This document shows positions 42,519 through 50,399 of a DNA stretch of 64,000 nucleotides, piece by piece. The stretch comes from CAZEQJ01 sp964514385 (GTDB taxonomy: Bacteria; Bacteroidota; Bacteroidia; Cytophagales; Cyclobacteriaceae). The stretch spans positions 1 to 64,000 of the forward strand of contig CAZEQJ010000001.1 in NCBI GenBank assembly GCA_964514385.1, in the 5' to 3' direction. Made by a program: the position numbers and the translations under genes. The number at the start of each line of letters is the position of its first letter. Within the stretch, counting starts at the first letter, position 1. The notes below the pieces were generated by a model. It ran no database searches, was not told the DNA's origin, and worked only from the letters and a program-made list of their open reading frames with translations.

Positions 42519-42750
42519 TTTTATTGTTTTTTGGTACCGGATCGTAGCCACTGCCACCCCAGGGATGACAACGGGAAAACCTTTTCAAGGCCAGCCAGCT
42601 TCCTTTCCATGGTCCCCATTCCCTCAATGCCTCCACAGCGTAGGAGGAACAGGTGGGTGTATAGCGGCATGACGCCGGAAAAAGCGGCGATATAGCGTAC
42701 TGATAAAACCTAACCAGCCCAATAAAGATAGCTCTGAATATTCTATTCAA
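42511..42750 (-). CDS. yidD: Membrane protein insertion efficiency factor YidD
   Basis: A 79-residue YidD: F-Y-Q-Y-A-I-S-P-L-F-P, S-C-R-Y-T-P-T-C-S-S-Y-A, then H-P-W-G-G-S-G-Y-D-P-V-P. It helps YidC-dependent insertion of inner-membrane proteins at the cytoplasmic face. It starts at TTG 42750, inside the last codons of cysS (8-base overlap), and overlaps hisI by 8 bases. Confidence 0.95.
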   Translation of the reverse strand: MNRIFRAIFIGLVRFYQYAISPLFPASCRYTPTCSSYAVEALREWGPWKGSWLALKRFSRCHPWGGSGYDPVPKNNKNE

Positions 42751-44245
42751 TATCGAACGTCGTTATTCCGTTTTTTCCATCTTTCAGCTTCACTCCCAAA
42801 CCGGCAAGTTCGTCTCTTATCTTATCCGAAAGGACAAAGTTTTTATTTTCCCTAGCCTGCTTACGTAATGAAATTATCCATTGCACTACATCGGTCAGTT
42901 TATCATGCTGCTTGTTTTCCTCCTGCACCAGTCCCAGCACATCAAATACAAACCCGTTGAATGTCATTTTCAATTCTTCAAATGCCTCCTTGCTAAGTTT
43001 TCCTACTGGTATCTGATCGTTTGCCATAGAAAAAATCAAGGTAGACATTTCGAAAAGCACGGATAGCAGACGGGCAGAATTAAAGTCATCGCTCATGAAT
43101 TCAAAACATCTGCTACATAATTCACTTACCTCAGCATTCAACTCCTCATCATAACTACCTTCAGCATATTCCAGACCTTCCAGTACTGATGCAGCCTTCA
43201 TAAGCCGCTGATAACCTTTCTCAGCCGCCTGCAATGCTTCATTGGAAAAGTCTATCTGACTGCCATAATGTGACTGAAGTATAAAAAACCTTACCGTCAT
43301 AGGAGAGTATGACTTTTCCAGCAGGCGATGGTCTCCGGTAAACATTTCTTCCAGGTTAATGAAATTGCCCTTTGATTTGGCCATTTTTTGTCCTTCCAGC
43401 GTCAGCAGGTTACTGTGCATCCAATAATTAACGGGGGAGCACCCAAATGCGCCATTGGCCTGGGCTATTTCTCCTTCGTGATGAGGAAACTGGAGGTCCA
43501 GACCACCGCCGTGAATATCGAAGGGCACTCCGAGATACTTGGAGCTCATAGCAGTACACTCGAGATGCCATCCCGGAAAACCATTACCCCACGGCGAAGG
43601 CCACTGCATAATATGTTCAGGTGTCGCTTTTTTCCAAAGTGCAAAATCTATCGGATTTTTCTTTTCTATCTGCCCCTGCAATGATCGTGAGCCACTCATA
43701 AGGTCCTCAACTACCTTCCCGGAAAGCTCTCCATATTTGTAGGACTCCAAATATTTGTCCATGTCAAAATAAACCGATCCATCCTTTTCATAGGCATATC
43801 CATTATCCATGATCCGGCGTATCAACTCGATTTGCTCAATGATATGGCCCGAAGCTGAAGGCTCAATTGACGGTGGCTGATTATTGAGCATTTGCATGGC
43901 AAGGTGAAAGGAAACGGTGTATTGCTGCACCACTTCCATTGGTTCAACCTGTTCTATGCGTGCTTTTTTAGCTATTTTATCTTCGCCTTCATCTGCATCG
44001 TGCTCCAGGTGGCCTACATCGGTTATATTTCGGACGTAGCGCACTTTATATCCTAAATACTTAAGATACCTGAATACCACATCGAAAGTGGTAAATGAGC
44101 GTGCATGTCCAAGATGAGGGTCGCCATACACGGTAGGCCCACAAACATAAAAACCAACGAAAGGCGATTTTATTGGGACAAATTTCTCTTTTTTTCTTTT
44201 TATCGAATTGTAAATATGAACGGGATACTTTTCAAAAAGCTCCAT
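42743..44245 (-). CDS. cysS: Cysteinyl-tRNA synthetase
   Basis: A 500-residue class I synthetase. The HIGH motif appears as YGDPHLGHARSF with the first zinc Cys in YVCGPTVYG, the other zinc ligands are in GWHLECTAMS and FPHHEGEIAQ, and KMSKS is exact in KMAKSKGNF (K-M-A-K-S). It charges tRNA-Cys. An exact -7 element lies 22 bases upstream (44267-44274). First gene of cysS-yidD-hisI. Confidence 0.97.
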   Translation of the reverse strand: MELFEKYPVHIYNSIKRKKEKFVPIKSPFVGFYVCGPTVYGDPHLGHARSFTTFDVVFRYLKYLGYKVRYVRNITDVGHLEHDADEGEDKIAKKARIEQVEPMEVVQQYTVSFHLAMQMLNNQPPSIEPSASGHIIEQIELIRRIMDNGYAYEKDGSVYFDMDKYLESYKYGELSGKVVEDLMSGSRSLQGQIEKKNPIDFALWKKATPEHIMQWPSPWGNGFPGWHLECTAMSSKYLGVPFDIHGGGLDLQFPHHEGEIAQANGAFGCSPVNYWMHSNLLTLEGQKMAKSKGNFINLEEMFTGDHRLLEKSYSPMTVRFFILQSHYGSQIDFSNEALQAAEKGYQRLMKAASVLEGLEYAEGSYDEELNAEVSELCSRCFEFMSDDFNSARLLSVLFEMSTLIFSMANDQIPVGKLSKEAFEELKMTFNGFVFDVLGLVQEENKQHDKLTDVVQWIISLRKQARENKNFVLSDKIRDELAGLGVKLKDGKNGITTFDIE

Positions 44246-44266
44246 AGTATCTGTTTATTCCAGCCG

Positions 44267-44274
44267 CAAAGGTA
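44267..44274 (-). promoter_or_regulatory. -7 promoter element for cysS
   Basis: TACCTTTG on the minus strand, an exact TAnnTTTG, in the 34-base gap between the HMG-CoA lyase stop and the cysS ATG. It suggests the two genes are not simply one operon. Confidence 0.45.
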
Positions 44275-44279
44275 ATTGA

Positions 44280-45125
44280 TTATCCATTAAATACTGAAGG
44301 CAGTAGTTTTTCAGCTTGACGAAAATTGACATCATTGATGTTTAACTCCACCCCATTATTTTTACACCATTCCACTAATGCTTGTGTTGAGATGTTACCT
44401 ACCAACGTATCTTCGGCAAACGGGCATCCTCCATAGCCGCCCATGGCCACATCAAAAACACGGCAGCCCCCTTCCCAGGCCTTCTCAATTTTAGTCAATG
44501 CCGCTGCAGGATGTGCATGAAAATGGGCACCGAATTCCATTTCGGGATATACCGTCATTATCTTTCGAAATATCTCCGGAATCTTATCAAGGTCGGCTTC
44601 GCCGGTTGTGTCCGCGAGCCTTATGTGACGAATATCCATCGCCTTCATTTTATCGGCAAACTCGAGCAGCACCTCCGGGCTGTAAGGGTCGCCGTAAGGG
44701 TTGCCAAATCCCATGGAGAAGTATATCAGCAAGTCACGATCAGCGGCATCTGTTTTTTCTTTTATTCTCTTTACAAGGTCAAGCGACTGTTCTGTTGTTT
44801 TATTGGTATTACGCAGCTGAAAGGTCTCGCTGACCGAAAGGGGATAACCCAAAATGTCGATGGCCGGATGCAGCAACGCATCATGGGCCCCTCTTTCATT
44901 GGCAATAATTGCCAGCAGCTTCGTGCCGGAAGCTTCTATTTGCTCCACCACTTCTGCTGTATCCTGCATCTGGGGCACGGCCTTTGGAGAAACAAAACTT
45001 CCAAAGTCAAGGACATCAAACCCTATTTTCATTAATGCATTGAGATACCTTACTTTTGTTTCGGTAGGCACCCAATTTTTCAATCCCTGCATGGCATCTC
45101 GGGGACATTCTGTAATTTTGATCAT
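44280..45125 (-). CDS. mvaB: Hydroxymethylglutaryl-CoA lyase
   Basis: A 281-residue HMGL-like TIM-barrel protein. Catalytic-region residues are E6-C-P-R9-D10, the metal His pair is in FGAHFHAHPAA, and the active-site Cys is in GYGGCPFAEDTLVG. It splits HMG-CoA to acetoacetate and acetyl-CoA, as in leucine breakdown. I use the ATG at 45125 (MIKITECPRDAMQGL); the ORF runs open upstream to 45269, but that part overlaps the nitrilase gene and lacks family sequence. No leucine-degradation partners are adjacent. Confidence 0.92.
   Translation of the reverse strand: MIKITECPRDAMQGLKNWVPTETKVRYLNALMKIGFDVLDFGSFVSPKAVPQMQDTAEVVEQIEASGTKLLAIIANERGAHDALLHPAIDILGYPLSVSETFQLRNTNKTTEQSLDLVKRIKEKTDAADRDLLIYFSMGFGNPYGDPYSPEVLLEFADKMKAMDIRHIRLADTTGEADLDKIPEIFRKIMTVYPEMEFGAHFHAHPAAALTKIEKAWEGGCRVFDVAMGGYGGCPFAEDTLVGNISTQALVEWCKNNGVELNINDVNFRQAEKLLPSVFNG
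45113..45120 (+). promoter_or_regulatory. -7 promoter element for the nitrilase gene
   Basis: TAATTTTG, an exact TAnnTTTG, 21 bases before the nitrilase ATG and inside the first codons of the divergent HMG-CoA lyase gene. Confidence 0.4.
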
Positions 45126-45141
45126 ATTATTACTTCTCGTT

Positions 45142-46074
45142 ATGAAAATAGGTCTTGCACAAATAAAGCCTGTTTGGCTCAATAAAGAAAAAACGATTGA
45201 TAAAGTAGTTTCGTTTATTGAAAAAGCAGGCCAAAGTGGTTGTTCACTCGTTGTATTTGGTGAAGCCACTATACCCGGCTATCCTTTCTGGCTGTCATAT
45301 ACAGGCGGTGCAGCCTTCAACGATGATATACAAAAGGAAATTCATGCACATTACCTTATTCAGGCCATTCAGCCTGAAGAGATGAAACCCATTCAGGAAA
45401 TGTGTAAGCAGCATCATATCGCCTGCTATGTGGGCACCATTGAGCGATCCATGGATCAGAGCCGGCATAGTGTTTATTGTGCCATGATCTACATAGATCA
45501 GGAGGGAGTGATCCGGTCTGTTCACCGTAAACTCAGACCTACATACGAAGAGCGGCTGGTTTGGTCGCCAGGTGACGGGCATGGACTGCGTGTTCATGCA
45601 CTTGAAGATTTCCATGTAGGAGGCCTCAACTGCTGGGAAAACTGGATGCCACTTGCAAGAACGGCACTTTATGGTCAGGGTGAAAACCTGCATGTAATGA
45701 TATGGCCCGGCAGTAAGCGAAATACATTTGATATTACACCCGTAGTGGCAAAAGAATCACGGTCTTTTGTAGTCAGTGTTGGATGTGTATATCTCCGTGA
45801 TGATATACCGGATGAGGTGCCGCATGCCGAATTGATACGGGAAAGGGTACCTGAGATCATTACCGACGGCGGCAGCTGCGCCTGCAGCCCAGATGGTGAA
45901 TGGCTCATCGAACCTCAGGTGCTCCAGGAAGATTTATTTATCACTGATATCGATATAAATGAAGTACTCCGGGAAAGACAAAACTTCGACCCGACAGGCC
46001 ATTACAGCCGGCCGGATGTGCTTAGTCTCACCGTAAACCGTGAAAGAAAGCAAAATGTAAACTTCATAGATTGA
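45142..46074 (+). CDS. Nitrilase (carbon-nitrogen hydrolase)
   Basis: A 310-residue nitrilase-branch enzyme. The catalytic triad is E41 in FGEATIPGYP, K130 in VHRKLRPTYEERLVW and C164 in GGLNCWENWMP; C-W-E-x-x-x-P is typical of true nitrilases (and cyanide hydratases) more than of amidases. It would convert an organic nitrile to acid plus ammonia; the natural substrate is unknown. The ATG at 45142 gives MKIGLAQIKPVWLNK; longer forms to 44854 read antisense to the lyase. The last 28 bases lie in a 41-base tandem duplication. Confidence 0.9.
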   Translation: MKIGLAQIKPVWLNKEKTIDKVVSFIEKAGQSGCSLVVFGEATIPGYPFWLSYTGGAAFNDDIQKEIHAHYLIQAIQPEEMKPIQEMCKQHHIACYVGTIERSMDQSRHSVYCAMIYIDQEGVIRSVHRKLRPTYEERLVWSPGDGHGLRVHALEDFHVGGLNCWENWMPLARTALYGQGENLHVMIWPGSKRNTFDITPVVAKESRSFVVSVGCVYLRDDIPDEVPHAELIRERVPEIITDGGSCACSPDGEWLIEPQVLQEDLFITDIDINEVLRERQNFDPTGHYSRPDVLSLTVNRERKQNVNFID

Positions 46075-46128
46075 GTTTGCGGAAATAAAAGCAAAATGTA
46101 AACTTCATAGATTGAGTTTGCGGAAATA
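46047..46128. repeat. 41-base tandem duplication at a convergent gene end
   Basis: Two identical 41-base copies, 46047-46087 and 46088-46128, starting AAAGCAAAATGTAAAC. The first copy encodes the end of the nitrilase (N-V-N-F-I-D-stop), the second, on the minus strand, the end of the epimerase (Y-F-R-K-L-N-L-stop). Confidence 0.9.
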
Positions 46129-47112
46129 ATCGACCGTTATTGCCAGCCCTTCCTTAACGCTATACTGAGGTGAGTAGCCCAGCTGCTGATTTGATTTTGT
46201 AATGTCGGCCAGACTATGTTTAATATCCCCCATACGCTCTGGTCCATGTTTTGCACTAATTTTCAGACCAAACTCACCAGAAATCAGCTCCCACAGCTCC
46301 AGAAGGTCAATTCGGGTGCCATAGGCTACATTATACACTGTATTGACGGCCTTTTTATCCTTCACAAAAGCTGCACGTATATTGGCTTCAATTACATTAG
46401 CCACATATGTGAAATCCCTTGATTGCTTTCCATCACCAAATATCACCGGCTGGTCGCCGGCTGAAGCTGCTTTCATGAAAAGGGGGATCACGGCAGCATA
46501 GGGGCCTTCAGGTGACTGTCGCGGTCCGAAAACGTTGAAATATCTCAAGCCCACAAATGAGGTTGCATAGTTCAACCCCAAAACGTTGGCATAGAGTTCA
46601 TTGGCCATTTTACTTACCGCGTATGGACTTAACAGATTACCTGTTTTTTCCTCTGTCTTGGGCAATGTGGGACTATCGCCGTATACACTCGACGAAGAAG
46701 CATACACCACACGATTTACATTGTGCCTGACTGCAGCAAAGGCCACATTTACAAAGCCATCTACATTAATTTTATTTGTGGTGACCGGATCTTTAATGGA
46801 TCTGGGAACCGAGCCCAGAGCAGCCTGATGAAATACAACGTCCACACCCCGGCACACCTCATCACCGATTTCCGGGTCGGTAATATCACCCTCAACCACC
46901 TGCAACCTGTCATCATCGGCATGTTGGGTCAGATTTTCCCTGAACCCGGTAGAAAAATCGTCCAGTACCACCACCTTCTTCGCTCCGGCATACATCAGGT
47001 AATCTACCAGATGGGAGCCAATGAAGCCTGCTCCACCTGTTACCAGAAAAGTCTGATCTGAAAGATCTTCTGTATGGTATTTATTTGGTGTAGTATCCAC
47101 TTCTGTAGCCAT
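46105..47112 (-). CDS. UDP-N-acetylglucosamine 4-epimerase-like SDR
   Basis: A 335-residue extended SDR: TGGAGFIGSHLVD for NAD, HQAALGSVPRSIKDP (the G-S-V-P-R-S signature of the WbpP/TviC group acting on UDP-GlcNAc or UDP-GlcNAcA), SSSSVYGDSP and the Y-x-x-x-K in SPYAVSKMANEL. It would supply an N-acetylgalactosamine-type nucleotide sugar for the polysaccharide exported by the upstream genes. The start is uncertain: ATG 47112 is used, but 47118 and 47154 are also in frame; all overlap the kinase gene's end (32-74 bases). Confidence 0.87.
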   Translation of the reverse strand: MATEVDTTPNKYHTEDLSDQTFLVTGGAGFIGSHLVDYLMYAGAKKVVVLDDFSTGFRENLTQHADDDRLQVVEGDITDPEIGDEVCRGVDVVFHQAALGSVPRSIKDPVTTNKINVDGFVNVAFAAVRHNVNRVVYASSSSVYGDSPTLPKTEEKTGNLLSPYAVSKMANELYANVLGLNYATSFVGLRYFNVFGPRQSPEGPYAAVIPLFMKAASAGDQPVIFGDGKQSRDFTYVANVIEANIRAAFVKDKKAVNTVYNVAYGTRIDLLELWELISGEFGLKISAKHGPERMGDIKHSLADITKSNQQLGYSPQYSVKEGLAITVDYFRKLNL

Positions 47113-49405
47113 ATCCATATTTTTCGTAACCAAATTGTCTGAAGTTGACATCATTAAACAGGATCACCAGGTTTTTAAGCTGCTTCTGTTGGTACATCTG
47201 CTCGATGCTTTCAATAAATGGCTTGGTGGTCATGCCCTGTCTCACTACAATGATATTAGCGTCTGCATAGCGTGTAAGTTGCATAGCATCGGTGACGATG
47301 CCAATGGGTGGCGTATCAATAACAATGTAGTCAAACTTTTCCTTCAGCTCTTCCATCAGACTGCGCATACGATCGCTGATGAGTAGTTCACTTGGATTAG
47401 GTGGTACATCACCTGCCGGGATGGTCATCAGGGTTTTGGATGAATTGACCGTATGGAGCACCTCGTCCAGTTCGGACATACCTGCCAGATAATTACTCAA
47501 TCCGGTACGCCCATCCAGATTGAATATGTCGGTCATCGCTGGTTTGCGCATATCGGCTCCTATCACGAGTGTTTTCTTACCTGTAAGTGCCAGAATATGT
47601 GCCAGGTTGACAGAGCAGAATGTTTTACCCTCTCCACCAATGGACGACGTGATCAATATAACCTTGCTTGCATTGGGCGCCCCATTGCTTACGATGTACT
47701 GTAGGTTGGTGCGCAATGAGCGAAACGACTCCGATATGGCCGACTTCGGCTTTTCCATTATTACCAGTGAAGTTTTCAGCCGGTTGTGACCTACCAGCCC
47801 TACAATCGGGATGTCCGTAACTCTTTCAAGATCCTCCTTGGTATTTATCCGCTGGTTGAATCGGTCAAGAAGGTAAATAAACCCTACCGGCAGTAGCAGG
47901 CCAAGGATCAGGGCGTAGGTATAATGTTTGGTTTTATCCGGTGAAATAGGCGTTCTGTTGATAGCAGGTTCATCCAGCACCTGATAGTCAGAAGTAGTTG
48001 AGGCGCGTGCTATGGATGCTTCTGTCTTTTTCTGCAACAGGAGATTAAACAATTCCTGATTGAGGCTGTAGGCACGCTCCAGCTCCAGCAGCTCTCTTAC
48101 CTGGGTCTGAAAGCCACCGAGAGATGAAAGAAGATCTTCGCTTTGATTCTCATAAGAATTCAATACCTGAATATTCCGGGATCGCTGGTTGCTGATACCT
48201 TCCAGGATGTTTTGCACAAGCTTATCTTCGCGGTTGTTTATGCCTTTGAGCAGTGGGTTCTGCTGATTTCCTTCAGTCCGGATAATCTCCTCTTCTTCCA
48301 GTTTGAGGTCGATATACTGGTCGACAAAATTCTGAAGTACCGGATACTCAATTCCTGCCATAATGGGAGCAAAGACATCAGATTCTGTTTTGTCGGTGAC
48401 ATAACTACGCAGATAATCGAGGTATTCATTTCTTATCTGAAGGCCGGCAATGAGGCTGTCATAACGCTCCAGCTGCTGAAAGGTAAATGAAGCGCCCTTG
48501 ATCAGCTGCCTGTTATTCAGCTTAAACTCATCGATCTGGCGCCGGTACCCCAGCAATGAATCCGAAATCATCTCCATCTGCTGATCGATGAAATTGATCG
48601 TATTGGTGGCATAGAGATTTTTGTTTTCCAGTCCTTTTTCTACTATCGTTTCCAGGTAATGTTCAAGAAAGCGCAGGTCTTTGGATGGGTTTTCGGATTG
48701 AAGACTAAAGACGAAAATGCTGGATGTAGCATTGTTGGTTTTAATGTCAAGGCGGTTTTTATATTCATTCACCAGGTTTTCCATAGAAACAACCTGGCAG
48801 GCAATGGAATAATCCGGCACGCTGCTACCGGTTTTTTCCACACTGAATTTATACCCGTTAAGCCGATAAATATTACCGAAAACCAGCTTTTTACCCTTGG
48901 CCCATGCTGACCACTCTTCGCGGTTCGCCTGGGAAATTCCATATGTGTTGTCATCAAATACCCTAATGTTCAACTCCAGGCCCCAGGGCGTAGAAGAAGA
49001 GTCGCTGAATACAAGTGCAACAGGCGGATTATCCACTTCTGTGGTTTTCATCCTTCCGATCAGGTAATACTTGATCTGAAGATCCAGCTCACCAAGGGTT
49101 TCATAGAATATATCCGATGCCTTCAAGATGCGCATTTCACGGGGCACATCGATAGGCTGCCGAAAATACTGACCGCCATCAAATACCTGAGAGGCTACAT
49201 CCAGTGATTTTGGATCTTCAAATTTATTGTTTATCACACTTGCCGACACCACAAATATAGGGGTGGCATACCGGTTGATCAGGAAAGCAATAACCAATGC
49301 AACGATAAGAGACCCGACTACCCAGTACCATTTGAGCAATACCAGCCGCAGTATTCGTACGAACTCATCTTGTTGCTTTTTGGGGCTATTGACCGGGTGC
49401 AGCAT
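47081..49405 (-). CDS. Wzc-like polysaccharide co-polymerase / BY-kinase (copy 1)
   Basis: A 774-residue protein: a Wzz domain between two membrane segments (about 27-47 and 505-525), with a long periplasmic coiled coil, then a cytoplasmic tyrosine autokinase. The kinase has Walker A SSIGGEGKT, Walker A' IGADMRKPA and Walker B YIVIDTPP. The C-terminal tail YEKYGYGYRSGYYTK is the Tyr cluster phosphorylated in such kinases. Together with Wza it spans the envelope and sets chain length and export of an exopolysaccharide. Its ATG directly follows the wza-like stop (TAAATG). Confidence 0.92.
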   Translation of the reverse strand: MLHPVNSPKKQQDEFVRILRLVLLKWYWVVGSLIVALVIAFLINRYATPIFVVSASVINNKFEDPKSLDVASQVFDGGQYFRQPIDVPREMRILKASDIFYETLGELDLQIKYYLIGRMKTTEVDNPPVALVFSDSSSTPWGLELNIRVFDDNTYGISQANREEWSAWAKGKKLVFGNIYRLNGYKFSVEKTGSSVPDYSIACQVVSMENLVNEYKNRLDIKTNNATSSIFVFSLQSENPSKDLRFLEHYLETIVEKGLENKNLYATNTINFIDQQMEMISDSLLGYRRQIDEFKLNNRQLIKGASFTFQQLERYDSLIAGLQIRNEYLDYLRSYVTDKTESDVFAPIMAGIEYPVLQNFVDQYIDLKLEEEEIIRTEGNQQNPLLKGINNREDKLVQNILEGISNQRSRNIQVLNSYENQSEDLLSSLGGFQTQVRELLELERAYSLNQELFNLLLQKKTEASIARASTTSDYQVLDEPAINRTPISPDKTKHYTYALILGLLLPVGFIYLLDRFNQRINTKEDLERVTDIPIVGLVGHNRLKTSLVIMEKPKSAISESFRSLRTNLQYIVSNGAPNASKVILITSSIGGEGKTFCSVNLAHILALTGKKTLVIGADMRKPAMTDIFNLDGRTGLSNYLAGMSELDEVLHTVNSSKTLMTIPAGDVPPNPSELLISDRMRSLMEELKEKFDYIVIDTPPIGIVTDAMQLTRYADANIIVVRQGMTTKPFIESIEQMYQQKQLKNLVILFNDVNFRQFGYEKYGYGYRSGYYTK

Positions 49406-50332
49406 TTAATTAATTCCTAAGCTAATGACCAATGCTATCACAGCCAGCGAACTGGACAATATGGACAGTGCAGTCTGCGTATTGGTGCGTCCGTAAAAAT
49501 TCCACATCCGTACCGGCAATGGTGACACAACAATCAGATCGCCGGGATACAGGTACTGATAATCGGATGCCAGAAATCTTTCATCCAGCAGGTTGATGTA
49601 AAATACTTTTTGTCTGCCATCCACCATACGTACTACCTTGATGTGGGAGCGATCTGCAAACTCCGTAAGATTACCTGCAAGTGTGATAGCATCAAAAAAT
49701 GAAGTATAAGGATCATAGCTGGTGTACCGTCCTTCATTGGTCACCTCTCCCACTATAGTGAAATGGAATGACATCAGCTGGGCACGGACGATAGGAGCCT
49801 CCATAAATGCGCTATCAACAAGCAACTGCTCGATATCTTCTTCCAGCTGCGCCAGGGTTTTGCCTGATGCCTGCACCTCCCGGATGTAGGGCAGGTCCAT
49901 ATTGCCGTCATTCATGATCTCAAAACCGGTGAGCATCATGAGGTCAAAGCCTCCGCCACCCTGCTGGCCTCCCATACCTCCAAAAGCACCACCACCTCCG
50001 CCAAGGTTCATTCCCTGCATGCCAAAACCCAGCTGAAGTGCCTGATTATACTGATTGAGCGAGCGGATAATACCCAACTGTTCAGTGTAAAGTCGTATAA
50101 AGTCAGCATCTTCCAAGCCTTCGATGCTACCTACTTTTACAGAAACGATATCACCCGACCTAAGCACATATTCGGACAATGACAGGGGATATTCATTGGT
50201 GACAGAATCTGTTTGAAGCTCCTGTTGGGATTTCAGCTCTCCATCCTGCAGGTAAACCAGTTTGCGATTAGGTACGCAGGAAAATATGACAAGCCCTAAA
50301 AATATCAGTAAATAGAGGTTACGTTTAACCAT
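49406..50332 (-). CDS. Wza-like polysaccharide export lipoprotein
   Basis: A 308-residue outer-membrane export protein: lipobox IFSC (Cys19), Poly_export domain (YVLRSGDIVSVKVGS), SLBB domains (LPYIREVQASGKTLAQLE; FTIVGEVTNEGRYTSYD) and a C-terminal hydrophobic helix (LSILSSSLAVIALVISLGI) that would form the outer-membrane alpha-barrel. Between the first blocks, residues about 102-128 are a Gly/Met/Gln-rich insert (LGGGGGAFGGMGGQQGGGGF) not found in classical Wza. Sits between two wzc-like genes. Confidence 0.92.
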   Translation of the reverse strand: MVKRNLYLLIFLGLVIFSCVPNRKLVYLQDGELKSQQELQTDSVTNEYPLSLSEYVLRSGDIVSVKVGSIEGLEDADFIRLYTEQLGIIRSLNQYNQALQLGFGMQGMNLGGGGGAFGGMGGQQGGGGFDLMMLTGFEIMNDGNMDLPYIREVQASGKTLAQLEEDIEQLLVDSAFMEAPIVRAQLMSFHFTIVGEVTNEGRYTSYDPYTSFFDAITLAGNLTEFADRSHIKVVRMVDGRQKVFYINLLDERFLASDYQYLYPGDLIVVSPLPVRMWNFYGRTNTQTALSILSSSLAVIALVISLGIN

Positions 50333-50399
50333 TGAAGTACTTTAATATGAAGTAAATATAAATAGTCGTTGTGACAGGTCAATATTTTGATAAAATATT

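Noticed and set aside
44854..45141. N-terminal extension of the nitrilase ORF
   Set aside because: Antisense to conserved HMG-CoA lyase codons; the nitrilase fold begins at MKIGLAQI (45142) and a -7 element lies at 45113-45120.
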